NCBI RefSeq assembly: GCF_001399975.1
Contig: NZ_LKBD01000007.1
Coordinates: 62,001 to 126,000 of the forward strand
Length of the DNA stretch: 64,000 nt
From: Pseudoalteromonas sp. P1-9
GTDB lineage: Bacteria; Pseudomonadota; Gammaproteobacteria; Enterobacterales; Alteromonadaceae
Direction: 5' to 3'
Shown here: positions 8,654 to 18,605 of the stretch, in pieces
Numbering within the stretch: the first letter of the stretch is position 1
Layout: each line of letters starts with the position of its first letter
The notes under the pieces: generated by a model
What the model was told of the DNA's origin: nothing
The model's database searches: none
The model's input: only the letters and a program-made list of their open reading frames with translations
Translations under genes and position numbers: made by a program

Positions 8654-11356
8654 ATGGGTAAAGTTAGAGTTTTATTACTTTCTATTGTGATATTTTGTGC
8701 ATTTTTTTCGTCAGAAAGTAATGCTAATTCAGCTGCTTGTATATTGCTGAAACAACAAATGAGCAATTATCAGCATAGCAAAACCCACCCAACCTATCGC
8801 CGAGCTCAGCGTGACTATGAACGCCTGTGTAATCAACCTGAAGTAGTTGAAGATAAACCAACAGAAAGCGCAAAAACGCAACAAACGAGTTTAAGCGAAG
8901 AAGAAAAGCGTTTAGCACAAGAGCGATTTGAAGCTATTGAAGCTAAGCAGCAAGAACAACAAACTGTTGAAACCCAAGAAGATGCTAGTGGTGACTTAAC
9001 TAACAATGGAGAAGCAACCAATAGTAACGAACAGCAGGCTGTTGAACTTGACTCAAAAACGCAAAGCGAAGTAAAAGAAACGCCTAAAGCGCAACCTGCT
9101 GCGCCAGTTAAAAGAGCACCTGTGACATGGCAAAATGATATTCCAGTAGAAGAATCGAGCTTATTAGAAGCGATGATGCTGCCGATTATTTTATTGCTTG
9201 TTGTGTTGGTCGCCATATTTGTTTACGTGAAATTTGTGCGTTCACGCATGGATGAAATTAAAGAAAAAGCCAAAGAAAAAGCCCAAGAAATGTCAAAAGA
9301 TATTGCCGCAATGGGCTCAAAAGTTGCTGAAAAGAAAAAGAACAAGTTACCAAAAGGCGCACTCGACCCAGATTTATACTTCCGTCGTCAACGTGTTGAA
9401 GTTACGCTCGCAAATGGTCAGGAAGTAGTATTAGACAGTGTTATTGCATCGCAATACGGTATTTTCGTTGTACTGCCGCAAAAGCAGCGTGGCGCAATTA
9501 TAGGAAGCGCAACCTTACCTGAGTGGAAAGAACAAGTTGGGGAAGAACTTATTGGTTTTGAAAGTCCATTACAAGTCGTGAATCAATGCTGCCACGCCGT
9601 TTCGCAGATTTTAGGATTAAATGATGAAATAGAGCCGATTGTCGCGTTTAACGATATGGCGGTATTTAAATCACAATTTCCAATTGTAGTGATGCATAAA
9701 AAACAAGTGAATCCATACATTCTAGGCTTTAAAGAGCTGAGATTTAGCGACCAGCAAGTTGATGAATGGATGGCGTTGATTGATAGCCACAACGAAGCGA
9801 AGCGAGAAGAGAAAAAACGTGCTGAAGAGCGTCAACGTGAAGAGAATATGAATCGTCACAATGAGCCTAAATTTGATACTACAGCGCCATCGCCAGCGGA
9901 AGTTGCCGAACAAGAAATGCAAGAAAAGCAGCAAGAAACGGTTTACCCAGAACCAGGCTCATATGAAACATCAGTGTCTGAGATTGCGCCTGATAATCAA
10001 GATGTTCATCGTGTAGAAGATGCTGATAAGCCTGCGGTTGATCATATTGCAGAGCTTGATGCAATTCTCAATAAAGCAAAACAGTTTACTGAAAAGTTAG
10101 ACGATATTAGCAGTGCAACTCCTAAAACTAGCGATGATGAAACGCAACCTCCGACGCTAAGCGCACAGAGCGAAGAGTCATTACATAATGAAGTTGAGCT
10201 GCCAAGCGCGCCGTCAATATCGGACGAAAGTATTTTAGAGTCAGGGAAGAGCGATTTATCTAATGACTTTACGCCTGATACCAATGCAGAAATCGAAAAA
10301 ACAACGCAATCACTTTCATCTGATGAATCATTCGATATGCCATTTAACGAAGCCTCTACACAGCATGCCAGTGCATCAGGTTTGGATAATGGTGACTCAA
10401 CGAGAAATACGCTCGATAATGAAGCAATGGATGACAGTGCAACGCTTACACAATCCAACGCATTACAGGATGAATTAGGTCAACCTGAGGTTCAATCTCC
10501 GGATGATGATAGCTTATTGCCACCAGATAGCAGTGAACCTGCTACGGCATATACTGACCCTGATTATTTCAAGTCAGCTGATGACGATGCGCCTGAAAAT
10601 ATGGTTCCTCACTCTGAGTTTAAACGCCGCGCGGCAAAACGTGCAGTTGATGACGGAATGTTTGATTATTTAAATCACTACGACAAATCAGCGGAAAACG
10701 ACGAGCAAGCAGATGGTGAATATTCGCTTGAAGAAGAGTTGGCGCAAAGCCTTGCTGCAGGTAAGGGGTTTTTGTCGGGGTTAGAGCAAAAAGATGATGC
10801 TCTTGATGAAGAGCCAAAATTACCAGCGCGCGATGATGCGGATATGTTAGTTCAAGTTGAAACCAAATTAGATCAAGAGATGGCTAATTTATCAGCTGAT
10901 AATGATCTTCTTGAGCAGCCTGACACAAGCTTACAACAAGATCTTAATGATTTTGATATCAATTCACTAGAGCAAGACGTAGTTGATAATCAGTCGACTA
11001 TCAGTGATAGCGTTGAAAGTACAGAGAATGATAGCAGCGATTTGAATCAAGGCGGTTGGCGTGCAATTAAGGCGCAAATGGATGAGCAATCTGACGATGA
11101 AATTTTGCCGCCTTCAGTAGAAAGTGAATCGCAAGATGAACAACCTAAATCAAGCTGGCGTGCGTTAAAAGAACAAGTAAATGATGAAATTGACGATGAA
11201 TTTAACAAGACTGATCAAGCAAGTGACGCTGATAAAAATGACAGCGAAAAATCGTCACCATTTTCTAACTTACAGCTCGATCCTGATTGGGCGCCTAAGC
11301 CACCTCCGGAAAAGGTGTTTAAAACAAAACCTGAAGACGACCCAGATAATAACTAA
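8654..11356 (+). CDS. Membrane-anchored NERD-like domain protein with long acidic tail
   Basis: A 900-residue protein. Residues 1-25 are a signal peptide. Residues 26-165 are a polar, Q/E-rich linker, followed by a transmembrane helix at about 171-194 and a lysine-rich juxtamembrane stretch. Residues ~244-370 look like a NERD (nuclease-related) domain: RRQRVEVTLANGQEVVLDSV, then ASQYGIFVV, IIGSATLPEW and a conserved NQCCHAV. The remaining ~500 residues are strongly acidic, low-complexity and probably disordered. Near the end are two related motifs: GGWRAIKAQ around W802 and SSWRALKEQ around W835. Likely topology: N-terminus periplasmic, NERD and tail cytoplasmic. Function unknown; the domain assignment is by eye. 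Confidence 0.65.
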   Translation: MGKVRVLLLSIVIFCAFFSSESNANSAACILLKQQMSNYQHSKTHPTYRRAQRDYERLCNQPEVVEDKPTESAKTQQTSLSEEEKRLAQERFEAIEAKQQEQQTVETQEDASGDLTNNGEATNSNEQQAVELDSKTQSEVKETPKAQPAAPVKRAPVTWQNDIPVEESSLLEAMMLPIILLLVVLVAIFVYVKFVRSRMDEIKEKAKEKAQEMSKDIAAMGSKVAEKKKNKLPKGALDPDLYFRRQRVEVTLANGQEVVLDSVIASQYGIFVVLPQKQRGAIIGSATLPEWKEQVGEELIGFESPLQVVNQCCHAVSQILGLNDEIEPIVAFNDMAVFKSQFPIVVMHKKQVNPYILGFKELRFSDQQVDEWMALIDSHNEAKREEKKRAEERQREENMNRHNEPKFDTTAPSPAEVAEQEMQEKQQETVYPEPGSYETSVSEIAPDNQDVHRVEDADKPAVDHIAELDAILNKAKQFTEKLDDISSATPKTSDDETQPPTLSAQSEESLHNEVELPSAPSISDESILESGKSDLSNDFTPDTNAEIEKTTQSLSSDESFDMPFNEASTQHASASGLDNGDSTRNTLDNEAMDDSATLTQSNALQDELGQPEVQSPDDDSLLPPDSSEPATAYTDPDYFKSADDDAPENMVPHSEFKRRAAKRAVDDGMFDYLNHYDKSAENDEQADGEYSLEEELAQSLAAGKGFLSGLEQKDDALDEEPKLPARDDADMLVQVETKLDQEMANLSADNDLLEQPDTSLQQDLNDFDINSLEQDVVDNQSTISDSVESTENDSSDLNQGGWRAIKAQMDEQSDDEILPPSVESESQDEQPKSSWRALKEQVNDEIDDEFNKTDQASDADKNDSEKSSPFSNLQLDPDWAPKPPPEKVFKTKPEDDPDNN

Positions 11357-11361
11357 TCAAT

Positions 11362-11396
11362 AAAAAAATGGTCAGCAATTGCTGACCATTTTTTTA
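11362..11396. terminator. Bidirectional Rho-independent terminator
   Basis: Long stem, AAAAATGGTCAGC pairing with GCTGACCATTTTT around a 4-base loop, with runs of T on both strands. It lies between the plus-strand NERD gene and the minus-strand lipoprotein gene and can serve both. Confidence 0.85.
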
Positions 11397-11454
11397 TTTT
11401 ACTTGAATTAGCGTCACTAATATTTAGTGATCTTAAAGCAAGATACAACAATCC

Positions 11455-11961
11455 CTATTCACATTGTTCCACAAGCGAACGTAGGTGCTGCCCTAAATCT
11501 TGTGTTTTTGTTTTGCCATTTGCAACTAACTCAGAGGCTTGCTGTTGAATTTCAGCAACATCGTACTGCGATAGCATATGCTTTACGTAAGTTAATACAT
11601 CGCCACCTTGGCGGATAAGATCTGGCAGGCTTTCGAGAGAAAGCTCTTGTTCAGATAGGTTTGACAGCGTTTCAATGAATTGAGATAAATCCATTGAATC
11701 CTGCAACGCACCTTCTACCTCAACTAATGCGCCCATCGGGTCCGCATCTAGCTTACCTGCAACACATGCTGCAACTGAGCCAGCTTCAGAGCCTTGTTTA
11801 ACGGCTTCAAGGCCTTGAGCACGGATTGCTTCAATTACTTCTTGTAACTCTTGATGCTCTGCAAAATATTGACGTTCCAATGCCTTCTTAGGGTCTTCTG
11901 CAAGATCACAGGCTGTTAAAGTAGTGGCGAAAGTGGTCGCTAGTAACAGTGCTTTTTTCAT
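11455..11961 (-). CDS. Small predicted lipoprotein, function unknown
   Basis: A 168-residue protein with a lipoprotein signal: the N-terminus MKKALLLATTFATTLTAC ends in a lipobox (LTAC), so Cys18 is likely lipidated. The mature part is acidic and mainly helical, with one further cysteine in AACVAG and one in the C-terminal EQCE. These two could form a disulfide in the periplasm. I do not recognise a family. It is a single gene, divergent from the DUF1289 gene and convergent with the NERD gene. Confidence 0.7.
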   Translation of the reverse strand: MKKALLLATTFATTLTACDLAEDPKKALERQYFAEHQELQEVIEAIRAQGLEAVKQGSEAGSVAACVAGKLDADPMGALVEVEGALQDSMDLSQFIETLSNLSEQELSLESLPDLIRQGGDVLTYVKHMLSQYDVAEIQQQASELVANGKTKTQDLGQHLRSLVEQCE

Positions 11962-12054
11962 GATGTCTCCACAATTATTCGCGTTATTTACCGCGAGTAT
12001 ATCGCAATGTTCTAAACTATAAGTAAGTAAAAATATGAAAATAAACTAAATTTT

Positions 12055-12258
12055 ATGTCGCAACAAACAGTTAAAAGTCCGTGTGTTGAAAACTGTTGCT
12101 TAAATGAAGATGATGTTTGTTTGGGCTGTTTTCGTACCTTAGAAGAGATTTTATCTTGGTCGAGTATGAGTTTATCGCAAAAGCGAACTACGCTTAATTT
12201 ATGTCAACAGCGAAAACAGCAAAAACAACATGCAAAAAAGGATTTTAATTCTAGATAA
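12055..12258 (+). CDS. DUF1289 family small cysteine-rich protein
   Basis: A 67-residue protein of the DUF1289 family, with the cysteine pattern [20 protein letters not shown] followed by [11 protein letters not shown]. The four-cysteine arrangement suggests a metal site, but the family's function is not established. The gene overlaps the start of the downstream histidine kinase gene by 29 bases in another frame, so translation of the two is probably coupled. The kinase's ribosome-binding region lies inside this gene, in the run encoding KQQKQHAKK. Confidence 0.8.
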   Translation: MSQQTVKSPCVENCCLNEDDVCLGCFRTLEEILSWSSMSLSQKRTTLNLCQQRKQQKQHAKKDFNSR

Positions 12259-14182
12259 CTCAAGTGTTTTGGCAATGCGCTTAAAAGTTTTACTGGAGTT
12301 ATTGACGTGCCAAGTAGATCTACATCATTACAGCGACTTTGAACCAAGTAGCGAACCCACATTTTATGAAGCAATTGTATTTGCTTCAGGCGTTCCCGAG
12401 AAGTTAGTACTGCAAACCCAGCAGTTATACGGTGATGTGCATGTATTTTTATTGGCCCCAAATGTCGAGGGCAGCAAACTCAGTGACAGCTTTACAAAAC
12501 TGGTAAATGCATTGCCTCGCGCGTTAGTCATTCATCCATTCTATAACAATAAAGAAGTAATCGGTTTGCTTGAAGAAGGGTTGGCGATAGGCGCTGCAAG
12601 CCTTGATATAAAGCTACCTAAAATATTATTGGTGGATGACAACCCCACACGTTTAAGTCGCTTAGAATCGAGCTTAAAAGGGGCACACTTTGATGTTATT
12701 ACCGCAGATACTGAATTCTCAGCGATTGGACGTGCAGCACTGCACCAAATTGATTTACTGGTAAGTGACTTTAATATGGGGGAAATCACCGGTATTGATA
12801 TATTTCGCCAAATTAAATCGGTCAATTCAGATTGTCGCTGCATTCTTGTTACCTCTAAACCCCACCAAAGTGCGCTCATTGAAGCGGTGCGGTTAGGCGT
12901 TGACGATGTACTTGAAAAACCGCTTGATGAAAGTGTGTTGTTACAAGCAATCTATAAGCTTTGGCATAGTGAACAGCTTGAACAAAGTAACCAAGAGTTG
13001 GTATCTCGGTTACAAGACACCGTTGATGCGCTTATCGAAAAAGACAGCTTACTGCGTGTTATCTATAAAAATACGCCTGATGCGATTGCTATCTTTAGCA
13101 ACGACGGCACAATTTTAGAAGCCAATGACGCATTTTTAAGTTTATTTGCCAGAGAGCAAGATGAAGTTCATGACTTATCATTTTTTGAATTGCTAGACGG
13201 CGCTATTTCAAATGAAATTAAAAACAATATTGCCAGCTTTCAATCTCAGTTTAATTTTGAGTTTGTGGTTACAACAGCAAAAGATGACATAGTGCCGTTT
13301 TCAGGCTCGTTTAGTGAGATTGACGTGCATGGCGAGCCATCCACTGCAGTTATTCTAAAAAATATTGCGCATCTTAAGCGTAAACAACAGCTACTAGAAG
13401 AAGCAAAGCAATTACTTGAAGAAAAAGTAAATATTCGCACCCAAGAACTCGAGGCTGCGAAAAACCAAGCGGAGTTTGCTAACAAAAGTAAGTCAGAATT
13501 TTTGGCAAACATGTCTCATGAGTTGCGTACGCCAATGCATTCAATTTTAAGTTTTTCTCAGTTTGGCTTGGATAAACTCAATAGCGAGCCAATTCCCAAA
13601 GATAAACTGCAAAAATACCTTTCTCGTATCGAAAGCTCAGGGCAGCGACTTCTGTCTTTACTTAACAATTTACTCGATCTATCTAAATTAGATGCGGGTA
13701 AGTTTCCGTTTAATCCTAGTAAGCACAATTTGAATCAATTAGTGCGAACCAGTATCGACGATATGTCGGGCGCATTATTGGCAAAAACAATTAATGTGCA
13801 TTTTGTACCAGAAAAAGACCCGTTCTTTGTTGATTGTGATTGTGATCAAATCGCGCAAGTGATCCGAAATTTACTCGGTAATGCCATTAAATTTAGCGAT
13901 GAACACAGTGAAATTGAAGTCGTAATAGACCATCACAATGACATGGTGCAATTAGCTGTGCGCGACAGTGGATTAGGCATTCCAGATGAAGAATTAGACA
14001 CAATCTTTAACAAGTTTGAACAAAGTAGTAAAACTAACCGTGGCGCCGGCGGAACTGGGCTTGGTCTGGCGATTTGTAAAGAGTTTGTTGATTTGCACCA
14101 CGGCCGTATTTGGGCTGAAAACAACCTTGAAAAGGGCGCGAGTGTATTTGTTAGTTTGCCAGTTTCTAATACTTTTGACTAA
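12230..14182 (+). CDS. Hybrid sensor histidine kinase (pseudo-receiver, receiver, PAS, kinase)
   Basis: A 650-residue cytoplasmic protein. Residues 1-120 look like a degenerate receiver fold: [12 protein letters not shown] keeps the strand but the acidic pocket and Asp site are not clear. Residues ~133-250 are a standard receiver, with VDDN at the acidic pocket, Asp180 in SDFNM as the phosphoacceptor and EKP at the conserved lysine. A coiled segment and a PAS domain follow (~275-390). The HisKA box is MSHELRTP with His430. The ATPase domain has [22 protein letters not shown] and [13 protein letters not shown]. No transmembrane helix, so the signal is intracellular or comes from a partner. The next gene, 46 bases on, is a response regulator, the likely target. 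Confidence 0.88.
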   Translation: MQKRILILDNSSVLAMRLKVLLELLTCQVDLHHYSDFEPSSEPTFYEAIVFASGVPEKLVLQTQQLYGDVHVFLLAPNVEGSKLSDSFTKLVNALPRALVIHPFYNNKEVIGLLEEGLAIGAASLDIKLPKILLVDDNPTRLSRLESSLKGAHFDVITADTEFSAIGRAALHQIDLLVSDFNMGEITGIDIFRQIKSVNSDCRCILVTSKPHQSALIEAVRLGVDDVLEKPLDESVLLQAIYKLWHSEQLEQSNQELVSRLQDTVDALIEKDSLLRVIYKNTPDAIAIFSNDGTILEANDAFLSLFAREQDEVHDLSFFELLDGAISNEIKNNIASFQSQFNFEFVVTTAKDDIVPFSGSFSEIDVHGEPSTAVILKNIAHLKRKQQLLEEAKQLLEEKVNIRTQELEAAKNQAEFANKSKSEFLANMSHELRTPMHSILSFSQFGLDKLNSEPIPKDKLQKYLSRIESSGQRLLSLLNNLLDLSKLDAGKFPFNPSKHNLNQLVRTSIDDMSGALLAKTINVHFVPEKDPFFVDCDCDQIAQVIRNLLGNAIKFSDEHSEIEVVIDHHNDMVQLAVRDSGLGIPDEELDTIFNKFEQSSKTNRGAGGTGLGLAICKEFVDLHHGRIWAENNLEKGASVFVSLPVSNTFD

Positions 14183-14228
14183 GCTAAATTTAGTTCAGTA
14201 TAAATTAATGGAAAACAAGGAGTAAGTC

Positions 14229-15350
14229 ATGAATTCAAACACAGTACTTGCTGTTGATGACGAACCGTTTAACTTGGAAATAATAGAGGAAATACTGGAA
14301 GAACATTACGATCTGCATTGTGTTGCAAGCGGGCCAGAATGCCTAGAGGCGGTTCGTAGAATTAATCCAAGCGTGATTTTGTTAGATGTCAGTATGCCCG
14401 ATATGGATGGTTACGAGGTGTGTCGACGCTTAAAAGAAGATCCTGAAACGTCTAACATCACTGTGATGTTTGTCTCTGCCAGAGGTTCTGTTGAAGAGCG
14501 CATCGAGGGTTATAACGTTGGCGCCGAAGACTACATAGTTAAACCGTTTGGCCAGCAAGAGTTACAAGGCAAATTAGACACCTTATTTAAGGTAGTCGAA
14601 AACAAACGTATGCTAGAGCAACAGCTGCAAGATGCTACTGACACTGCATTTAATGCAATGGCCAATAGTAGCGAAATGGGCAGCATAGTGCAGTATGTTG
14701 AGCAAATAGGCAAAATTGATGAAAAAGAAGAGCTCGCGCAAGCGCTCATTAATTGCATGCGTGGTTTTGGCCTTAAAACGAGTATTGAGTTTCGTACTAA
14801 AAACAATCGCTCTCAATACAGTTCGGAGGGGATTTGCTCACCTATGGTGGTCGAGCTATTTGAGTTGTTGCAAAATAAAGGGCGTTTATATGAGTTTATG
14901 CCGAGAATCTTAGTGAATTACCCTAGGGTTAGCCTGCTCATTATGAACTTACCAAGTGATGACCCCGAAAAACTAGGACGTATTCGCGATAATATTTGTT
15001 TTGTGGTGGGCGTAACAGAGCACCAACTTGATGCCATTTTAACCCGCAAGCAACTAGGCAACCAAAAGCTTAAGTTACGACAAGCGTTTTCAATGGTTCG
15101 CGATAAATTTGAAGATTTAGTGGGTGTACTTAATCTCAGTCATGAAATGAATGAGGCAATTTTTAGAGAATTACAGGAAGAGTTTGAAGATCGGATACCA
15201 CTGATGGGCTTAGATGAAGATCAGGAGCAATATATTTATAAAAAAGTGGATGACACTATTCAAAAGTCGGTTGCTCGCGAGGACTTATTGCAAGATATAA
15301 CACGCGCTTTTACTGAGCTTGAAAATGATCTAAGTGTTATGCTGAAGTAA
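14229..15350 (+). CDS. Response regulator with unidentified C-terminal output region
   Basis: A 373-residue protein. Residues 1-125 are a typical receiver domain: VDDEPFN at the acidic pocket, Asp53 in LLDVSMPDMDG as the phosphorylation site, and IVKPFG with the conserved lysine. A coiled-coil region follows (KRMLEQQLQDATDTAFNAMA). The last ~220 residues are helical and match no output domain I know: no helix-turn-helix, GGDEF, HD-GYP or phosphatase motif is visible. A role by protein-protein contact is inferred. It starts after a GGAG-type ribosome site and lies directly downstream of its presumed partner kinase. Confidence 0.82.
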   Translation: MNSNTVLAVDDEPFNLEIIEEILEEHYDLHCVASGPECLEAVRRINPSVILLDVSMPDMDGYEVCRRLKEDPETSNITVMFVSARGSVEERIEGYNVGAEDYIVKPFGQQELQGKLDTLFKVVENKRMLEQQLQDATDTAFNAMANSSEMGSIVQYVEQIGKIDEKEELAQALINCMRGFGLKTSIEFRTKNNRSQYSSEGICSPMVVELFELLQNKGRLYEFMPRILVNYPRVSLLIMNLPSDDPEKLGRIRDNICFVVGVTEHQLDAILTRKQLGNQKLKLRQAFSMVRDKFEDLVGVLNLSHEMNEAIFRELQEEFEDRIPLMGLDEDQEQYIYKKVDDTIQKSVAREDLLQDITRAFTELENDLSVMLK

Positions 15351-15481
15351 ACGCTCTGTATTTCAACTTCAATTACTTAACTTTAGTTTTGAACAAGATG
15401 AGAGTGAAATTACTTAAGTTTAAGAAAACATAACTGTTAGGGGCATATTTGCGATTTACATCTGAGGTTACTTACCAAGGG

Positions 15482-16621
15482 TTAAGCGTCTCTTGGTAAG
15501 CCTTTCTCAATAATACGAATTAGGCGTTTTGTTTTGTTGTCTTTTTGCGTTGTTTTATTGTGTTGTTGTGCGAGTGCCCAATGAATGTGTTCAAGCAGCA
15601 TTTCAGAAGCATCGCTTTGTGCGTTCTCTAATGCGTTTATAATATCGCTGTTTGCATCTGCATTTCCTAGCGCAACTGCAATATTGCGTCGCCAGCGCTC
15701 AATACCAATACGGCGAATAGCGCTGCCTTCGGTATTTTTTAGAAAGGTCGCTTCGTCCCATGCAAAAAGCGTAAGTAAGCCCTGACTTTTTAACTGCTTA
15801 CGAATATGGAAGTCATCTTCGGCTGTAAGCTGTCCGTAGCGGTTCCACGGGCACACTAACTGACAGTCATCACAACCGTAAATGCGATTGCCTAATAATG
15901 AACGAAATTCTTCAGGAATAGCGCCTTGTTTTTCAATTGTTAAGTATGAAATACAGCGCCTTGCATCGACCACATAAGGTTCGACGATTGCGCCAGTAGG
16001 GCACGAGGTAATGCATGCCACGCAACTTCCGCATTTGTTCTCTACCGTCTCTTCGTTTACCGGTAGCGGTAAATCTACAAATAATTCACCTAAGAAAAAC
16101 CAAGAACCCGCTTCTTGATTCAGTATTAGAGTATGTTTGCCGGTCCAGCCGAGTCCTGCTTTTTCGGCTAGTTGACGCTCTAATACCGGGGCTGAATCAA
16201 CAAAGGGTCTAAATCCTAGGGTAATTTGATGCTGTTCTAGTTCTTGTTCTAACTTTTTACCGAGTTGCTTTAAACGATTACGCATTAATTTATGATAATC
16301 GCGGCCTAGGGCATAACGACTTATATATGCGGTTTGTTTGTTTTGTAAATCTTTAGCAAAACTCGCATCTGGTGGTAGGTAATTCATGCGCACAGAAATA
16401 ACTCTTTGTGTGCCTGGCACAAGTTCAGCAGGGCGTGCACGCTTCATGCCGTGTGCAGCCATATACTCCATTTCGCCATGGTAGCCCGCATCTAACCATC
16501 GTTGTAATTGTGCTTCGTGCTGAGATAGGTCAATATCGGTGATACTCACTTGATCAAAACCAAGCTCTGTTGCCCAAAGCTTGATTTTTTCTACCAAATT
16601 CGGATAGTTAAGAGTAGACAT
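15482..16621 (-). CDS. queG: Epoxyqueuosine reductase QueG
   Basis: A 379-residue cytoplasmic enzyme that reduces epoxyqueuosine to queuosine in tRNA, the last step of queuosine synthesis, using cobalamin and two [4Fe-4S] clusters. The cluster motifs are CGSCVACITSCP at about residue 196 and YGCDDCQLVCPWN at about 250. The N-terminal region GFDQVSITDIDLS and AGYHGEMEYMAAHG is typical. The start lies only 17 bases from the divergent nnr start, so promoters of both must overlap the opposite coding region. This arrangement is the same in E. coli. Codon usage looks like its neighbours. Confidence 0.95.
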   Translation of the reverse strand: MSTLNYPNLVEKIKLWATELGFDQVSITDIDLSQHEAQLQRWLDAGYHGEMEYMAAHGMKRARPAELVPGTQRVISVRMNYLPPDASFAKDLQNKQTAYISRYALGRDYHKLMRNRLKQLGKKLEQELEQHQITLGFRPFVDSAPVLERQLAEKAGLGWTGKHTLILNQEAGSWFFLGELFVDLPLPVNEETVENKCGSCVACITSCPTGAIVEPYVVDARRCISYLTIEKQGAIPEEFRSLLGNRIYGCDDCQLVCPWNRYGQLTAEDDFHIRKQLKSQGLLTLFAWDEATFLKNTEGSAIRRIGIERWRRNIAVALGNADANSDIINALENAQSDASEMLLEHIHWALAQQHNKTTQKDNKTKRLIRIIEKGLPRDA

Positions 16622-16638
16622 ACCAGTAGGTGAAATAA

Positions 16639-18117
16639 ATGACGCCAGAATTAACCACTAATTTACCACAGTTTGCATATAGCGCCCAACAAGTAAAAGA
16701 CAATGAAGCGATAGTTGCATCGCAGCACAACGTTGAGATGTATGCGCTGATGCAACAAGCTGCCGCATCGGTTTTTCAGTTACTGATGTTGAAATATGGT
16801 AATTGCGATAAAGTTCAAGTGATTGCTGGTGGCGGTAACAATGGAGGTGATGGTTACTGGGTGGCTAATTATGCCTTGCAGCATGAGCTTGATGTTACGG
16901 TATTCAGCGTTAAGGATGTAAATCAGTTAGCTGGTGATGCTAAGCGCGCTTACTTAGATTACATAAAGCAAGGCGGCAAAGTAGTTGATAGCTTAGATAC
17001 CAGTGCCGACGTTTATATTGATGCACTGTTGGGCATCGGTTTTTGCGGTGAGTTAAGTAGTGAATATTCAGATGTTATCAATCACATTAACCAACAGCAT
17101 AAACCTATTATTGCGGTAGATTTACCTTCAGGTCTGAATGCGACAACAGGCGAAGTGGCAAAGGCCTGTATCAATGCTAATTATACCGTGAGCTTTATTT
17201 CTCTTAAGCAAGGATTATTAAGCGGTAATGCTAAGCAGCATGTAGGCAATTTATATTTTGCAGGACTCGGATTAGCCGATGCTTTTATAGAATATGTCAA
17301 ACCACTCTCTAAGTTAGTAAATTATGATGCGTTAAAAGCATCACTGCCGGTTCGTCACATCAATAGTTATAAACAACAACTTGGTCATGTTTTATTAATT
17401 GGTGGCGATAAACCTATGCCGGGGGCTATTCGCATTGCGGCTGAGTCCTGTCTACGTGCCGGAGCTGGGCTTGTCAGTGTAGCGACGCATCCAGAAAATC
17501 GTGCCATTGTGGTGCAAGGGCGTTATGAACTTATGGTACACGCCGTCGATCACGCAACAGAGTTGGAACCACTAATTGAAAAAGCCGATGTGTGTGTGAT
17601 TGGCCCAGGCCTTGGCTTGTCAAATTGGAGCAAGACCGTATGGCAGGCAATCGAGAAGGTCAATAAACCAATTATTATTGATGCGGATGGGCTTAACTTG
17701 TTAGCTCAAAAGCCAATTAACCTAGCGCACATGATTATTACCCCTCACAGCGGAGAGGCTTCAAGATTACTGGGTATCCCAAGCTCTGAAATTGAACTTA
17801 ATCGTTTTGATTCAGTCTCTAAATTAGCAAAGCAATATAACGCAATAGCTCTATTAAAAGGGGTGGGCAGCTTAGTTGCTAATAGTCATCATACGGTAAT
17901 TAATACGTCGGGCAGGGCCAGTATGGCAAGTGCTGGGATGGGCGATTGTTTATCTGGTATAATTGCTGGCTTAATTGCGCAGGGCATGCCGAATTTTGAA
18001 GCTGTTCAATTGGCTGTTAATATTCACGGCCGCGCAGCGGAAATTGCAGAGCAACAGGGTAAGCGTGGCATGTTAGTCTCAGACCTGTACCCTTTAATTA
18101 GAAAACTGGTTGATTAG
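16639..18117 (+). CDS. nnr: Bifunctional NAD(P)HX epimerase / ADP-dependent dehydratase
   Basis: A 492-residue protein that repairs hydrated NADH and NADPH. The N-terminal YjeF_N domain (to ~220) carries GGGNNGGDGY at residues 64-73 and the D-LPSGLN motif. The C-terminal carbohydrate-kinase-like domain has GPGLG, and ends with ASAGMGDCLSGIIAGL, the nucleotide-binding glycine loop. The length and domain order match E. coli Nnr (YjeF). It is the first gene of the plus-strand block nnr-tsaE-amiB-mutL-miaA-hfq, with an 11-base gap to tsaE. Confidence 0.95.
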   Translation: MTPELTTNLPQFAYSAQQVKDNEAIVASQHNVEMYALMQQAAASVFQLLMLKYGNCDKVQVIAGGGNNGGDGYWVANYALQHELDVTVFSVKDVNQLAGDAKRAYLDYIKQGGKVVDSLDTSADVYIDALLGIGFCGELSSEYSDVINHINQQHKPIIAVDLPSGLNATTGEVAKACINANYTVSFISLKQGLLSGNAKQHVGNLYFAGLGLADAFIEYVKPLSKLVNYDALKASLPVRHINSYKQQLGHVLLIGGDKPMPGAIRIAAESCLRAGAGLVSVATHPENRAIVVQGRYELMVHAVDHATELEPLIEKADVCVIGPGLGLSNWSKTVWQAIEKVNKPIIIDADGLNLLAQKPINLAHMIITPHSGEASRLLGIPSSEIELNRFDSVSKLAKQYNAIALLKGVGSLVANSHHTVINTSGRASMASAGMGDCLSGIIAGLIAQGMPNFEAVQLAVNIHGRAAEIAEQQGKRGMLVSDLYPLIRKLVD

Positions 18118-18128
18118 TGGAGAAGTAA

Positions 18129-18605
18129 ATGGATCAGCAAGATGGGGTTTTTAATTGCTTTTTGGCCGATGAAACTGAAACAGTTGCCATGGGCAGTAAA
18201 TTGTCTTCATGTATACATGAAGGCGCTGTAATCTTTTTACATGGCGACTTAGGTGCGGGCAAAACGACGCTTACACGCGGCGTTGTGCAAGGCTTTGGTC
18301 ATACCGGTAAAGTAAAAAGTCCAACCTATACCTTGGTTGAGCCCTACGAATTAGCTTCACAAAATGTTTATCACTTCGATTTATATCGCCTTGCAGATCC
18401 CGAAGAATTGGAGTTTATGGGCATTCGAGACTACTTTGAAAATAATTCAGTGTGTTTAATTGAATGGCCAGAAAAAGGCGCTGGAATGCTTGCACAGGCA
18501 GATCTAGAGATTACAATGGAATATGTCGATAATGCGCGTAGAATAACCATAATGGCGAACAGTCAAAGTGGCAAAACAATAATAAATAAGCTGAAGAATG
18601 ACTAG
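18129..18605 (+). CDS. tsaE: tRNA threonylcarbamoyladenosine synthesis ATPase TsaE
   Basis: A 158-residue P-loop ATPase. The Walker A motif is HGDLGAGKTTLTRG (about residues 38-51), followed by the conserved VKSPTYTLVEPY and YHFDLYRL segments and the IEWPEKG motif. TsaE works with TsaB and TsaD to make the N6-threonylcarbamoyl modification of A37 in tRNAs reading ANN codons. The gene overlaps the start of amiB by 8 bases, and this linkage is conserved in gammaproteobacteria. Confidence 0.95.
   Translation: MDQQDGVFNCFLADETETVAMGSKLSSCIHEGAVIFLHGDLGAGKTTLTRGVVQGFGHTGKVKSPTYTLVEPYELASQNVYHFDLYRLADPEELEFMGIRDYFENNSVCLIEWPEKGAGMLAQADLEITMEYVDNARRITIMANSQSGKTIINKLKND

Noticed and set aside
10042-10458. 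138-residue serine-rich frame on the minus strand
   Set aside because: Lies opposite the acidic tail of the NERD-like gene. The skewed D/E/S codons create long antisense frames.
16600-16660. Only 17 bases between the divergent queG and nnr starts
   Set aside because: Looks odd, but the same close divergent arrangement is known in E. coli, so it is not new.
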